Shown here piece by piece: positions 9,259-16,789 of a stretch of 64,000 bases of DNA. The DNA lies in the NCBI RefSeq assembly GCF_021991925.1, contig NZ_RXZI01000007.1:1-64000 (forward strand). The letters run 5' to 3'. How positions within the stretch are numbered: position 1 is the stretch's first letter; the number at the start of each line of letters is the position of its first letter. The translations under genes and the position numbers were made by a program. Under the pieces are notes generated by a model. The model worked only from the letters and a program-made list of their open reading frames with translations. It was not told the origin of the DNA and made no database searches. Source of the stretch: Sutcliffiella horikoshii. Lineage in GTDB: Bacteria; Bacillota; Bacilli; Bacillales; Bacillaceae_I.

Positions 9259-9423
9259 ATGAGGAACAAGGCGAGAAACTTTCCAAACCCCAATGACAAT
9301 AAGTTCGAAGGGGAAGGTCGTGCAAAGTCCGAGTATGCTTCAAAACGTGCAAATGGAACCATCAATACACATCCACAGGAGCGCATGAGAGCTTCTGGCG
9401 CAAGAGAAGAAGATACATTCTAA
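9259..9423 (+). CDS. sspK: Small acid-soluble spore protein K
   Basis: A 54-residue protein, [11 protein letters not shown]...[20 protein letters not shown]...[10 protein letters not shown], matching the SspK family of minor spore-core proteins. GAGGAGG lies 8 nt before the ATG at 9259. The open frame extends upstream to 9214, but those residues do not belong to the family. Expected to be expressed in the forespore only. Confidence 0.93.
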   Translation: MRNKARNFPNPNDNKFEGEGRAKSEYASKRANGTINTHPQERMRASGAREEDTF

Positions 9424-9461
9424 ACTTTGTGCTCACATCTAACTAATAGGAGGTTGTTATC

Positions 9462-9632
9462 ATGGCAAAACAAAATCACAAGCCATCACGCAGTAATCCT
9501 TTTACGTTAAATGACCATCCATTTCCGCAGCCGAATGCTCACTCAAAACACTCGTTCCGCCAAGTAAACGGTGAAACGCAACAGGCACAGAATATCCAGA
9601 TCTTAGAAGTGCAAACGAGAAAAAGATCCTAA
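9462..9632 (+). CDS. YpzG-like small protein
   Basis: A 56-residue ORF. AGGAGG lies 8 nt before the ATG. The sequence contains HPFPQPNAHSKHSFRQVNGETQQAQ, which resembles the Bacillus YpzG family (PF/P-x-A-x-KH-x-VNGET), a group of small sporulation-associated proteins. It follows sspK by 38 nt on the same strand and is probably co-transcribed. Function unknown. Confidence 0.8.
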   Translation: MAKQNHKPSRSNPFTLNDHPFPQPNAHSKHSFRQVNGETQQAQNIQILEVQTRKRS

Positions 9633-9641
9633 CTAAGCAGA

Positions 9642-9675
9642 AAAGCAAAGAGGCTTCACACCTCTTTGCTTTCTT
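9642..9675. terminator. Bidirectional terminator, sspK operon/yfhH
   Basis: Perfect stem AGCAAAGAGG/CCTCTTTGCT with a 7-8 nt loop, then TTCTTCTTTC on the plus strand and TTTTCTGC on the minus strand. Confidence 0.85.
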
Positions 9676-10000
9676 CTTTCAATAACATGGAAATTGGCAA
9701 TCCTTCTTCTTCCTTATTGACCATATCCCCATTCACTCTATGTCCCCATGCGAAAACACCATTCATATACGTTATTTTAAAATGAACACCAGGGTCTCCC
9801 TCAATTTCATAGACCGCTCCAGGCTTATAATCATCCGGATTCAACATATAAGCCTTGGCCATTGTAATCTTACGTTCCAAAACGGCAAATTCATTGACAA
9901 TCCCGAGTTGCTCGGCCTTACGCGCCTTTTCTTTTAATGTTGCAATTTCCTGATGCAGCTCATATGAAGTCATTTGACTATAGCGCTTTTCCTGTTCCAC
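9656..10000 (-). CDS. yfhH: YfhH family protein (DUF1811)
   Basis: A 114-residue protein: an N-terminal helical hairpin (YSQMTSYELHQEIATLKEKARKAEQLG) and a C-terminal SH3-like beta part (PGAVYEIEGDPGVHFKITYMNGVFAWGHRV). This is the YfhH/DUF1811 architecture. Function unknown; the beta part suggests a binding role. GTG start at 10000 with AGGGGG 7 nt upstream. Neighbour of recX and sspK as in B. subtilis. Confidence 0.88.
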   Translation of the reverse strand: MEQEKRYSQMTSYELHQEIATLKEKARKAEQLGIVNEFAVLERKITMAKAYMLNPDDYKPGAVYEIEGDPGVHFKITYMNGVFAWGHRVNGDMVNKEEEGLPISMLLKEESKEV

Positions 10001-10086
10001 TTGCGTTCCCCCTAAAAAATCTTATAAAGTAAGAATAGCATGATTATCCTATTACAAAAAGCTATTATGAAAAGTGAGTGATACAA

Positions 10087-10746
10087 ATGCAAACCATACT
10101 GATTACAGGTGCAGGGACCGGACTTGGCATGGAATTGGCCTTAGCTTATGCCAAACAAGGACATACCCTCATTTTGACAGGCAGAAGACTAGATCCACTT
10201 AAATCCGTCGTAAAAGACATCCACTCTGCAGGCGGCAAGGCATTCGCTTACCAAATGGACATCAGTAATTTAGAGGAAGTCAAACAAAGAGTAGGGCAAA
10301 TCACCGCACAACATTCCGTCGATTACCTTGTAAACAATGCAGGCACTGGGTGCTTTGGGCCGTTGACAGAATTGGGCTATGAGCAAATAGTGACGGCCAT
10401 TCAAACTAACGTATTGGGTACCATCTTTTTGACTAAAGAACTGGTCCCTCACTTATTGGAGAAGAAGAAACCGAAAATCATGAACATCATCTCTACTGCC
10501 GGACAGAAAGGAAAAGTAAATGAAAGTGTGTATGTAGCCAGCAAGTACGCGGTTCGTGGCTTTACGGAAAGTCTCCAAAAAGAACTTGATGGCAAGATAC
10601 ATGTAATCGCGACCTATATGGGTGGCATGGATACGCCATTTTGGGATGAGACAGATCATATCAAAGACAAATCAAGATTGAGATCTCCCCGGGAGGTTGC
10701 CGAGATTATAGTCAACAAGGACGAAGAGCTTGAGATTCAGGTATAA
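10087..10746 (+). CDS. Short-chain dehydrogenase/reductase
   Basis: A 219-residue classical SDR. It has TGAGTGLGMELA (cofactor loop, about residues 7-18), RR at about 32-33 suggesting NADPH preference, NNAGTG (about 82), the catalytic Ser in IISTAG, and Tyr/Lys in YVASKYAVRGF (Y-x3-K). It ends shortly after the substrate loop, so it is at the short end for the family. Substrate unknown; B. subtilis YqjQ-like proteins are similar. Start: ATG at 10087 with GTGAG 6-9 nt upstream; an in-frame GTG at 10078 lies inside that site. Confidence 0.85.
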   Translation: MQTILITGAGTGLGMELALAYAKQGHTLILTGRRLDPLKSVVKDIHSAGGKAFAYQMDISNLEEVKQRVGQITAQHSVDYLVNNAGTGCFGPLTELGYEQIVTAIQTNVLGTIFLTKELVPHLLEKKKPKIMNIISTAGQKGKVNESVYVASKYAVRGFTESLQKELDGKIHVIATYMGGMDTPFWDETDHIKDKSRLRSPREVAEIIVNKDEELEIQV

Positions 10747-10758
10747 AGGTAGCGGTAG

Positions 10759-10793
10759 GCACCGTTTGGAATTTAAACTTCATAAAACGGTGC
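10759..10793. terminator. Hairpin downstream of the SDR gene
   Basis: Perfect 9-bp stem GCACCGTTT/AAACGGTGC. No immediate T run, but T-rich sequence starts at 10804, so termination is uncertain. The remaining 10794-10960 shows only AT-rich sequence. Confidence 0.5.
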
Positions 10794-10966
10794 TTACAGA
10801 AAGCTTTTTTTCTTTAAGATTTTTACGACACCTGGCTTTTTAAAGCATAGAATGTCTAGATAAGGTATGAAAGCTTTTTTCTGTCTAGGCTTGAAGAGAG
10901 CACGAAAGCACGGAATATGGCTGTTAATGAGAAAAAATCACTCTCGAAAAAAACTGACAAGCAGCA

Positions 10967-11085
10967 CTTCTACCAACCAGCCTTCAACTTACACCATTTA
11001 AGAGCAACCTTCTACATTTCCCAAACTCACTTCTACATTTCCCGAGGTCACTTCTACAACAAACCCTCAAACTTCTACCACTTCG
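10967..11085. repeat. Phased 21-nt degenerate repeat array, family A (locus 2)
   Basis: The core CTTCTAC starts at 10967, (CTTACAC) 10988, 11009, 11030, 11051 and 11072: six units, exact 21-nt steps. The best units read CTTCTACATTTCCC plus seven variable bases. It is the reverse complement of the array at 1484. Again it lies between convergent genes (SDR and recX), just past the recX stop. Confidence 0.88.
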
Positions 11086-11106
11086 CCTTTCCAGCATGCC
11101 TATTCC

Positions 11107-11901
11107 TTACTCATTCTCCTCCAACCACCGTTCAATCAGATCCATTGGAAACCCTTTACGATAAAGGGCTCCCTTCATCTTCATCTTATATTCATAATCA
11201 TCCATGCCGGTGTACTTACGTTGATATTTCTCTGCATGCTTGGACAATGCTTCCCACTCTTCTGAAGTATCCTCCTCAAGTTCCGCTTCCTCGATGGCAA
11301 TTTTAATGACAGAAAAGGAATATCCCTTTCTCACCAAAGCCTGCTCTACTTTCTGAATCATAACCTTGAAGGAATCCTTCTTATACTTTGGTGCATATTT
11401 AAGAACCAGCTTTACCGCATGCTCCAGCTCCTGGTCCGCGCTGTACTCGGACTCGACTGCTTCTTCTATCATCCCTTTTTCGACGCCCTTCTCCATGAGT
11501 TCCTGTTCAATGACACCTCGCCCCTTCAAGGTAGTGTTTACCTGCGTTCTAACATAGGCAATGGCAAATTCCCTGTCGTTCAGATATCCCTGTTCCGAAA
11601 GCTTCTTCACGATTTCCTTTATGACAAAGGGTTCGTATTCTTTCTCTTTTAAATAGTCTTGGATTTCTTTTGCCGTTCTCATTCTAAAGGATAGATAGTG
11701 AACCGCCGTATTATAGGCTTTGTTGACCTGGTCACTATATAAGATTTCTTCAATTTCTAGTTCGTCCAATTCCTTGCCTTTTATAAGCTGGAACTTCAAT
11801 AAAGTCCCTTCATACACAGCGAAGGCGTATTCCCCGTCCAAAAAAATATTGAAGCGCTCCTTATTCTTTTGTTGCACCGAAATTTTCGTTATTTTACTCA
11901 T
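11107..11901 (-). CDS. recX: Recombination regulator RecX
   Basis: A 264-residue protein of the RecX family, which binds RecA filaments and tunes recombination. It is built of repeated three-helix modules: YLSFRMRTAKEIQDYLKEKEY (about 70), LSEQGYLNDREFAIAYVRTQV (about 100), LKGRGVIEQELMEKGV (about 125) and later copies to the C-terminal KGFPMDLIERWLEE. The long multi-module form is typical of Bacillus. Start ATG at 11901 (MSKITKI); GGAGTG lies 9 nt upstream. The frame extends to 11928 without a better site. Confidence 0.93.
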   Translation of the reverse strand: MSKITKISVQQKNKERFNIFLDGEYAFAVYEGTLLKFQLIKGKELDELEIEEILYSDQVNKAYNTAVHYLSFRMRTAKEIQDYLKEKEYEPFVIKEIVKKLSEQGYLNDREFAIAYVRTQVNTTLKGRGVIEQELMEKGVEKGMIEEAVESEYSADQELEHAVKLVLKYAPKYKKDSFKVMIQKVEQALVRKGYSFSVIKIAIEEAELEEDTSEEWEALSKHAEKYQRKYTGMDDYEYKMKMKGALYRKGFPMDLIERWLEENE

Positions 11902-12008
11902 TACCGCTTTCACTCCATTCCTTAGCACATTGATTCGTATTAAATAAAGGATATTTAGGGAAAAGAACTAATATAAGTAGATAAGAATTCTCTTGAGAGG
12001 TGATATAA

Positions 12009-12920
12009 ATGAAAATTGCCATTGCAGGCGGTACGGGGCTTGTCGGTCAAGCATTGACAGACCATTTAATTGATAAAGGAAATACCATCTTTATTTTAAC
12101 GCGAAACAGTACGGATAAAAAGGAAAAGGATCATGTGACATATTTGGAATGGTTGCAGGATTCCTCGAACCCGGAGGCAATATTGGACGGGGTTGATGCC
12201 ATCGTCAATTTGGCCGGCGAATCCATCAATAGCGGTCGGTGGACAGAAGAACAAAAAAGGAAAATCATTAAAAGCCGCATCTCCTCCACCAAAGAAATAA
12301 ACCGGATCATCGCTTCCATGCAAAATAAACCGGAAGTACTGGTAAATGCCAGCGCCATCGGCTATTACGGAACATCGGATACCGAGACGTTTACGGAATC
12401 GGATACCACACCTGGATCTGATTTTCTGGCTTCCACGGTTTATGCATGGGAAAAAGAAGCAGAGCATGCACAATCGGAAGGCGTCCGTACGGTTTACACA
12501 AGATTCGGGATCGTCCTTGATAAAGAAGAAGGAGCCCTCCCAAGGATGATGCTGCCCTACAAGCTTTTTGCGGGCGGAAAAATCGGGTCTGGCGAACAAT
12601 GGATGTCATGGGTGCATATTAAAGATGTGGTTGGCGCCATTGCGTTCAGCATAGAAAATAAAAGTGTGGAAGGTCCGGTGAATGTTACCGCCCCTGACCC
12701 TAAACAAATGAAGGATTTCGGCAGGACGCTCGGCAAGGTCATGGGCCGACCACACTGGTTCCCGACACCTGGATTTGCACTCAAAACAGCTCTTGGCGAA
12801 ATGAGTGTACTAGTCCTCGAAGGTCAACGGGTGCTTCCGAAAAAATTAGAGGAAAATGGCTATAAATTCTTTTATTCTCATCTTGATGACGCTCTGTCCG
12901 ACATATTACAATCAAAGTAA
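12009..12920 (+). CDS. yfhF: NAD-dependent epimerase-like oxidoreductase (YfhF, TIGR01777 family)
   Basis: A 303-residue extended SDR. It has IAGGTGLVGQAL (cofactor loop, 4-15), INLAGESINSGRWTEEQK (about 75), SASAIGYYGT (about 112), and a C-terminal DUF1731-like part (FGRTLGKVMGRPHWFPTPGFALK ... VLPKKLEENGYKF). The family (YfhF, SulA-like epimerases) has no settled substrate. Start ATG at 12009 with GAGAGGTG. It is divergent from recX and 23 nt before the amidohydrolase gene, so the two are probably co-transcribed. Confidence 0.9.
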   Translation: MKIAIAGGTGLVGQALTDHLIDKGNTIFILTRNSTDKKEKDHVTYLEWLQDSSNPEAILDGVDAIVNLAGESINSGRWTEEQKRKIIKSRISSTKEINRIIASMQNKPEVLVNASAIGYYGTSDTETFTESDTTPGSDFLASTVYAWEKEAEHAQSEGVRTVYTRFGIVLDKEEGALPRMMLPYKLFAGGKIGSGEQWMSWVHIKDVVGAIAFSIENKSVEGPVNVTAPDPKQMKDFGRTLGKVMGRPHWFPTPGFALKTALGEMSVLVLEGQRVLPKKLEENGYKFFYSHLDDALSDILQSK

Positions 12921-12943
12921 TGACAGAAAATTAGGAGTCTTCT

Positions 12944-14071
12944 ATGGGTATAGTGATGTTCAGGAACGCAACGGTCTACCCTATCACATCAGCACCAATC
13001 CATAACGCAGATGTGGTGACGGAAAACGGCAAAATAAAGTCGGTTGGCAGAGGATTGGCGGTACCTGAAAATGGGAAAGTGATAGAGTGTAAGGAGAAAT
13101 ACTTGTTTCCTGGATTCATCGATGTTCACACACATCTCGGACTGTATGACGAAGGAACTGGCTGGGCTGGAAATGACGCCAATGAAACGGTGGAACCACT
13201 TACTCCACATATCCGTGCACTTGACGGTGTACACCCTTTTGATCCTGGTTTTCAGGATGCAATCCAGTATGGGATCACGACGGTTCACATTATGCCCGGA
13301 AGTGCGAATGTTATTGGAGGGACCACCTCCGTAATCAAAACCCATGGTGTGAACATTTCCAAGATGATTATCCAAGAAACCGCTGGGTTGAAGGTCGCTT
13401 TTGGAGAAAATCCGAAGCGGATTCATAGTCAAGGCAATAAGGATTCCATCACCCGTATGGGAATAATGGGCATGCTTCGCGAAGCCTTTTATCAGGCAAA
13501 ATATTACGACAATCCCGAAAATCTCCGGGTAAAGCCTATTATAATGGCGCTTGAGCAGAAGATTCCCGTTCGCATCCATGCTCACAGGGCGGATGACATC
13601 ATGTCTGCCATTCGTTTTGCAGAAGAATTCAACCTGCGCTTTACCATTGAGCATTGTACAGAAGGACATCTGATTGCAAACGAATTGCGAGGACGAGACA
13701 TGAAAGTCTGCGTGGGTCCGACCATGACAAGGAGATCAAAGATTGAATTAAAAAACAAACACTGGAAAACATATCAGGCATTGTCGGAGGCTGGAGTAGA
13801 AGTTTCCATCACGACAGACCACCCATATACCCCTGTTCAGTATTTGAATGTGTGCGCGGCTTTGGCCGTGCGCGAGGGCTTGGATGAACAAAAAGCACTA
13901 GAAGGAATCACGATGATAGCAGCAAAAAACCTTAATATCGCAGACCGTGTCGGGAGCATTGAAACAGGGAAGGATGCCGACTTGGTACTATGGTCTCACC
14001 ACCCCTTCCAATTCCTTGCAAAGCCAGTCATGACAATGGTTGACGGTGAAATAATTTACCAAAAAAATTAA
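12944..14071 (+). CDS. Amidohydrolase (imidazolonepropionase-like)
   Basis: A 375-residue TIM-barrel metal hydrolase. Metal ligands are visible in GFIDVHTHLG (HxH, about 63-66), RIHAHRADDI (about 210), TIEHCTEGH (about 233) and TTDHP (about 288). A beta-sandwich surrounds the barrel at both ends (VMFRNATVYPI; KDADLVLWSHHPF). It cleaves an amide or cyclic imide bond; the substrate is not inferable. Close relatives are annotated only as amidohydrolase. ATG at 12944 has TTAGGAG 6-7 nt upstream; it follows yfhF in the same direction. Confidence 0.88.
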   Translation: MGIVMFRNATVYPITSAPIHNADVVTENGKIKSVGRGLAVPENGKVIECKEKYLFPGFIDVHTHLGLYDEGTGWAGNDANETVEPLTPHIRALDGVHPFDPGFQDAIQYGITTVHIMPGSANVIGGTTSVIKTHGVNISKMIIQETAGLKVAFGENPKRIHSQGNKDSITRMGIMGMLREAFYQAKYYDNPENLRVKPIIMALEQKIPVRIHAHRADDIMSAIRFAEEFNLRFTIEHCTEGHLIANELRGRDMKVCVGPTMTRRSKIELKNKHWKTYQALSEAGVEVSITTDHPYTPVQYLNVCAALAVREGLDEQKALEGITMIAAKNLNIADRVGSIETGKDADLVLWSHHPFQFLAKPVMTMVDGEIIYQKN

Positions 14072-14144
14072 CAAAAAAGTTGTTTCTTTTTTAAATGAAA
14101 TCGAGTATGATACGAAGGTAAACAAAAATTAAATCAACTAACAA

Positions 14145-14305
14145 TTGTGTTTAAATGTTAGGGAAGGCAAATGGTGCGCCACCAGTTTCACTGGTTCTAG
14201 TGGGTTCGATTCCCACCCCGAAATTTTTTGTAATTTAAAAAATTTCGAGGGTGGGCCAGTCTTCACGTCAACGTGACAGTTCTGCCCTCAGTTGGAGGGT
14301 TAGAC
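14145..14305 (+). promoter_or_regulatory. Structured 5' leader of the GNAT gene, candidate cis-regulatory RNA
   Basis: Several hairpins are visible. CTAACA/TGTTAG is near 14140-14161. TGGTG/CACCA is at 14172-14184. ACCAG/CTGGT is at 14181-14195. A 5-bp/7-nt-loop hairpin with tRNA T-arm geometry (GTGGG, TTCGATT, CCCAC) is at 14200-14216. CCCACCC (14212-14218) can instead pair with GGGTGGG (14249-14255), extending an 11-bp CGAAATTTTTT/AAAAAATTTCG stem. TCACGT/ACGTGA is at 14263-14276. CCCTC/GAGGG (14285-14299) covers the Shine-Dalgarno. The mutually exclusive pairings and SD sequestration suggest regulation. I do not recognise a known riboswitch class. Confidence 0.6.
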
Positions 14306-14869
14306 ATGCTCAAAAAACGTGATTTCCAAGAATCTCAAACTCTTTATGAGTTAATGGTGCACCCTGAAGTCTTCCCTTTTGTGCGTCATAAAGCGTATTC
14401 CTACGATGAGTTTCTTTTCCTAACAAAACAGACCATCGAAGCAGAAGAACGCGGAGAATTGATTTCACGTACCATTCTTGATGAGTGGGGCACTCCAATT
14501 GGAACAATCAATCTTTTCGACGTACAGGACGGAGCCGGCTTCCTAGGCACTTGGCTAGGCAAACCATATCATGGCAAAGGCTATAACCAGCCTGCCAAGG
14601 ATCAATTCTTCGAGGAACTATTTTATGAACTCGATATTCAGTCCATCTTCATGCGCATCCGCAAGGTGAATGTCCGCTCCACAAGAGCAGCCGAAAAGCT
14701 ACCATATGTCGTCCTGGCGAATGAAACCCGAAAAAGCCTGCTGGATGAAATTAACGCAGGTGAAGATATCTACAACCTATATGAAATTTCTCGAGACCAA
14801 TATACTCTATACAAACTGCGCACAGGTCACGAAGTGCTGCATGAAGAGCATCAGCTGAAAGAAGCATAA
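14306..14869 (+). CDS. GNAT family N-acetyltransferase
   Basis: A 187-residue acetyltransferase of the RimJ/RimL-like branch. It starts MLKKRDFQESQTLYELMVHPEVFPFVRHKAYSY, with GTINLFDVQDGAGFLGTWLGKPYHGKGYNQPAKDQFF covering strand 4, beta-bulge and the acetyl-CoA loop (about residues 72-105), then NVRSTRAAEKLPYV. It probably acetylates an N-terminus, antibiotic or small molecule; the target is unknown. The frame opens at a GTG (14273), but the ATG at 14306 has GGAGG 7 nt upstream and begins the conserved sequence. It sits behind an unusual folded leader. A good terminator follows. Confidence 0.88.
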   Translation: MLKKRDFQESQTLYELMVHPEVFPFVRHKAYSYDEFLFLTKQTIEAEERGELISRTILDEWGTPIGTINLFDVQDGAGFLGTWLGKPYHGKGYNQPAKDQFFEELFYELDIQSIFMRIRKVNVRSTRAAEKLPYVVLANETRKSLLDEINAGEDIYNLYEISRDQYTLYKLRTGHEVLHEEHQLKEA

Positions 14870-14876
14870 TAAATTT

Positions 14877-14910
14877 GCGTCTGCCTTACATTGTGGGCAG
14901 GCGCTTTTTA
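14877..14910 (+). terminator. Terminator of the GNAT gene
   Basis: Stem GCGTCTGCC/GGGCAGGCGC followed by TTTTTAG. Confidence 0.88.
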
Positions 14911-14971
14911 GTATAATTTCCCACTTTTTAGCCAAAACTGTTAGTATGCAGATATTAAGGAGGGATTCTTG

Positions 14972-15094
14972 ATGAGTGATAAAAAGCGTCGTGAAAAAAC
15001 AAAATCTACATTGAGCAAAACACAGGAAGTTACCTACTCTCGTGAGTTTAAAATGGCAGACCGAGTGGGCGGATATACGGAAAGACGCAGATAG
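14972..15094 (+). CDS. yfhE: YfhE-like small protein
   Basis: A 40-residue, very basic protein: MSDKKRREKTKSTLSKTQEV then TYSREFKMADRVGGYTERRR. AAGGAGGG lies 6-8 nt before the ATG. Size, basic start and the QEVTYSREFK-x-ADR-x-GGY pattern match the YfhE family, next to yfhF/yfhD in B. subtilis. Function unknown. Confidence 0.82.
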   Translation: MSDKKRREKTKSTLSKTQEVTYSREFKMADRVGGYTERRR

Positions 15095-15119
15095 TCCTGC
15101 CTGGGAAAATAATTGAGGT

Positions 15120-15151
15120 TGCCTTCATCGTTTATGATGAGGGTATTTTTT
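15120..15151 (+). terminator. Terminator of yfhE
   Basis: Stem TGCCTTCATC / GATGAGGGTA with a 6-nt loop, then TTTTTTAT. Confidence 0.85.
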
Positions 15152-15320
15152 ATGGGAGTCGATAGGATTTTGGGGTGTTGGTGGCGCCTAGGGAATTCCG
15201 CAGTAATCGAGGGGATTTGGGTTGGTGGATTTTGGGACTGCGCTAATTTTCGGGACTTGCCAGCTTTTGAAATTGGCGAATTTCGGGGACTTGACGGATA
15301 TGAGGGTCTTTGGAATGAAT

Positions 15321-15420
15321 CGGGCGATAATTTGGAATTACGGGCGATTTTTCCGATTTACGGGCGAAAATCCAAAAATACGGGCGATTTTTCAAATTTA
15401 CGGGCGAAACACAAAAATCC
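15321..15420. repeat. Phased 20-nt degenerate repeat array, family B (locus 1)
   Basis: CGGGCGA starts at 15321, 15341, 15361, 15381 and 15401, exactly 20 nt apart. The unit is TACGGGCGATTTTTC plus AT-rich bases. It sits in the 497-nt gene-free stretch between yfhE and yfhD. Weaker CGGGAC/CGGGGAC relatives occur at about 15250 and 15288. The rest of the stretch shows no supportable gene. Confidence 0.88.
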
Positions 15421-15530
15421 GTCCAGGTACCTATTTAGCCTCCCCTAAAATCTCCCTCTCCCTCTCCCCTTCATCCCATCCAGCAACTACCTCACATCGC
15501 AACCCCCTACGCAGGTTAACCTATCCAAGA

Positions 15531-15565
15531 AGACATAAAGGAACCTATACTTGTACCTTATGTCT
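15531..15565. promoter_or_regulatory. Inverted repeat upstream of yfhD
   Basis: AGACATAAAGG and CCTTATGTCT form a hairpin around a GGAACC...GTACC interior, ending about 27 nt before the yfhD start. It could be a leader hairpin or an operator. No further support. Confidence 0.45.
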
Positions 15566-15591
15566 ATCGCATTTTCTTAGGAGGGTTTCGA

Positions 15592-15789
15592 ATGGGACGT
15601 TCACGTGGGCATCAATCTGGTGGTAAAAATAAAGCCTCACTTCCACAGGTACCTAAGAACATGAAAAAAGCTGCACAGGATGCAGAATTCGCGAACGAGC
15701 AGCATGCTGATAATGAAATCCTAGAAGCACAAGCTCGCGCATCCGCGGCTGGAATTAAACGGAATAGTAAGAAAGATACCTTTAGATAA
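15592..15789 (+). CDS. yfhD: YfhD family protein
   Basis: A 65-residue hydrophilic protein (GRSRGHQSGGKNKASLPQVP near the start, then KKAAQDAEFANEQHADNEILEAQARASAA). It matches YfhD, a small Bacillus protein found in spore-formers; function unknown. AGGAGGG lies 7 nt before the ATG. The last member of the conserved yfh block in this window. Confidence 0.88.
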   Translation: MGRSRGHQSGGKNKASLPQVPKNMKKAAQDAEFANEQHADNEILEAQARASAAGIKRNSKKDTFR

Positions 15790-15798
15790 CAGCCGGAA

Positions 15799-15833
15799 AA
15801 GGCACGTGACCCAGGGTCAGCGTGCCTTTTTCT
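15799..15833 (+). terminator. Terminator of yfhD
   Basis: Stem AAGGCACG-TGACCC / GGGTCA-GCGTGCCTT followed by TTTTCTT. Confidence 0.88.
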
Positions 15834-15836
15834 TAC

Positions 15837-16025
15837 TCATGGACCCATTTGATGAGTATTATTAGGTGGGCCACCCTGCCTTTGTGTTTCATCTTTAATT
15901 CCTTCTATGCCATCTTTGACCTTCTTATCACTCATGGATTTATACCGATCTGTTTTCCTATCCAATAGAAAGCCGAATAACAAAAAGGATACAATAATGA
16001 TCAAGATTATTCCCCAAAACAACAC
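15837..16025 (-). CDS. Small single-pass membrane protein
   Basis: A 62-residue protein: a hydrophobic N-terminal segment (FWGIILIIIVSFLLFGFLL, residues 3-21), then a charged cytoplasmic tail ending GGPPNNTHQMGP. GTG start at 16025 with GGAGG 8 nt upstream supports translation. No family recognised. Confidence 0.7.
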   Translation of the reverse strand: MLFWGIILIIIVSFLLFGFLLDRKTDRYKSMSDKKVKDGIEGIKDETQRQGGPPNNTHQMGP

Positions 16026-16086
16026 GCGGATCCCCTCCTTTGTTATAGATATTCAACAATCTCTTCTTATTTCCTTTTAACCACGA

Positions 16087-16120
16087 AAAATGACGCGTTT
16101 CTCTCACGCGTCATTTTCTG
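16087..16120. terminator. Bidirectional terminator
   Basis: Perfect 12-bp stem AAAATGACGCGT/ACGCGTCATTTT with a 7-nt loop. It serves doxX on the minus strand. Confidence 0.85.
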
Positions 16121-16167
16121 TACAATACTTTACTTTTCACTATCCAAACTACACTTACTTTTCATTC

Positions 16168-16698
16168 CTAATGCGCCGCCGCATGCCCACCTTCTATAGT
16201 TTTATCATTGTTGCCACGTGCGCCCTTCATCTTTCGAGCGTTCCATTTATCTTTCATGAATCTGATGGCAAAGCGATCAAGTCCATAGAACGTCGCCGCT
16301 GTTCCTGCAGCAATCAGTAGTATTGCTGCCGTATATAGTACTGGGTTGGTGCTTATTGTACCAGCCAACAAGAAGTTTAGGTTCATAAATGCTCCCGCCA
16401 ATAATGCCGGTAATGTTGCTAAACCTAGTATGAGTGCAATACCTACCAACACTTCGCCCCATGGAATTAAGATATTGATCAAACCCACATTTGGCAGTGC
16501 CACATTCTCAAGGAATCCAGCGTACCAGCCTTGTACTGCTGGATGCGCTCCTTCCGCTTTTGCGATGGCGCCATGTAAAAATCCTTCTGCATCAAAAGCT
16601 CCTATTTTAGGTAAGCCGGCCTTCAGCCATTGTACTCCCAACCAAATTCTTAATACTGTCCAAAGGATTGCCATTTTCGGTCCACGTAACCATTTCAT
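16168..16698 (-). CDS. DoxX family membrane protein
   Basis: A 176-residue four-helix membrane protein of the DoxX/DoxD-like family. It begins AILWTVLRIWLGVQWLKAGLPKI, with later helices LPNVGLINILIPWGEVLVGIALILG and FMNLNFLLAGTISTNP. Related proteins are subunits of thiosulfate:quinone oxidoreductase or redox-associated membrane proteins. The long GPKMAILW...WLKAGLPKIGAFDAEGFLHGAI loop is typical of the Bacillus group. GGAGG 8-9 nt before the ATG. Two Rex-like operators lie between the promoter and the start codon, suggesting induction at low NAD+/NADH ratio. Confidence 0.87.
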   Translation of the reverse strand: MKWLRGPKMAILWTVLRIWLGVQWLKAGLPKIGAFDAEGFLHGAIAKAEGAHPAVQGWYAGFLENVALPNVGLINILIPWGEVLVGIALILGLATLPALLAGAFMNLNFLLAGTISTNPVLYTAAILLIAAGTAATFYGLDRFAIRFMKDKWNARKMKGARGNNDKTIEGGHAAAH

Positions 16699-16722
16699 GA
16701 TCTTTTCCTCCTAGCAATTAGT

Positions 16723-16740
16723 TTGTGAAGTTTTTCACAA
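16723..16740. promoter_or_regulatory. Rex-type operator, site 1
   Basis: TTGTGAA-GTTT-TTCACAA: a perfect 7-bp inverted repeat with 4-nt spacer, matching the Rex consensus TTGTGAA-N4-TTCACAA. It lies 25 nt upstream of the doxX start codon. Confidence 0.75.
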
Positions 16741-16789
16741 TGAGCTGTAAAAAAATTTAGCCGGCTAGCTGTTTATTCCCTTAGAAAGT

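Noticed and set aside
10917-11306. Plus-strand ORF of 129 codons over the repeat array
   Set aside because: It crosses the 21-nt repeats and then the antisense of recX, has no ribosome site, and its Tyr/His-rich repeats come from the DNA period (7 codons).
12989-13669. 226-codon minus-strand ORF
   Set aside because: Antisense shadow of the amidohydrolase gene; no ribosome site or family features.
14161-14220. tRNA gene suggested by GTGGGTTCGATTCCCAC
   Set aside because: Only the T-arm-like hairpin is present. There is no matching acceptor stem, no D-arm and no anticodon arm of correct spacing; the stretch fits better as a leader RNA hairpin.
15113-15448. ORF of 111 codons in the yfhE-yfhD space
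   Set aside because: It begins inside the yfhE terminator and its composition follows the CGGGCGA repeats; no family match.
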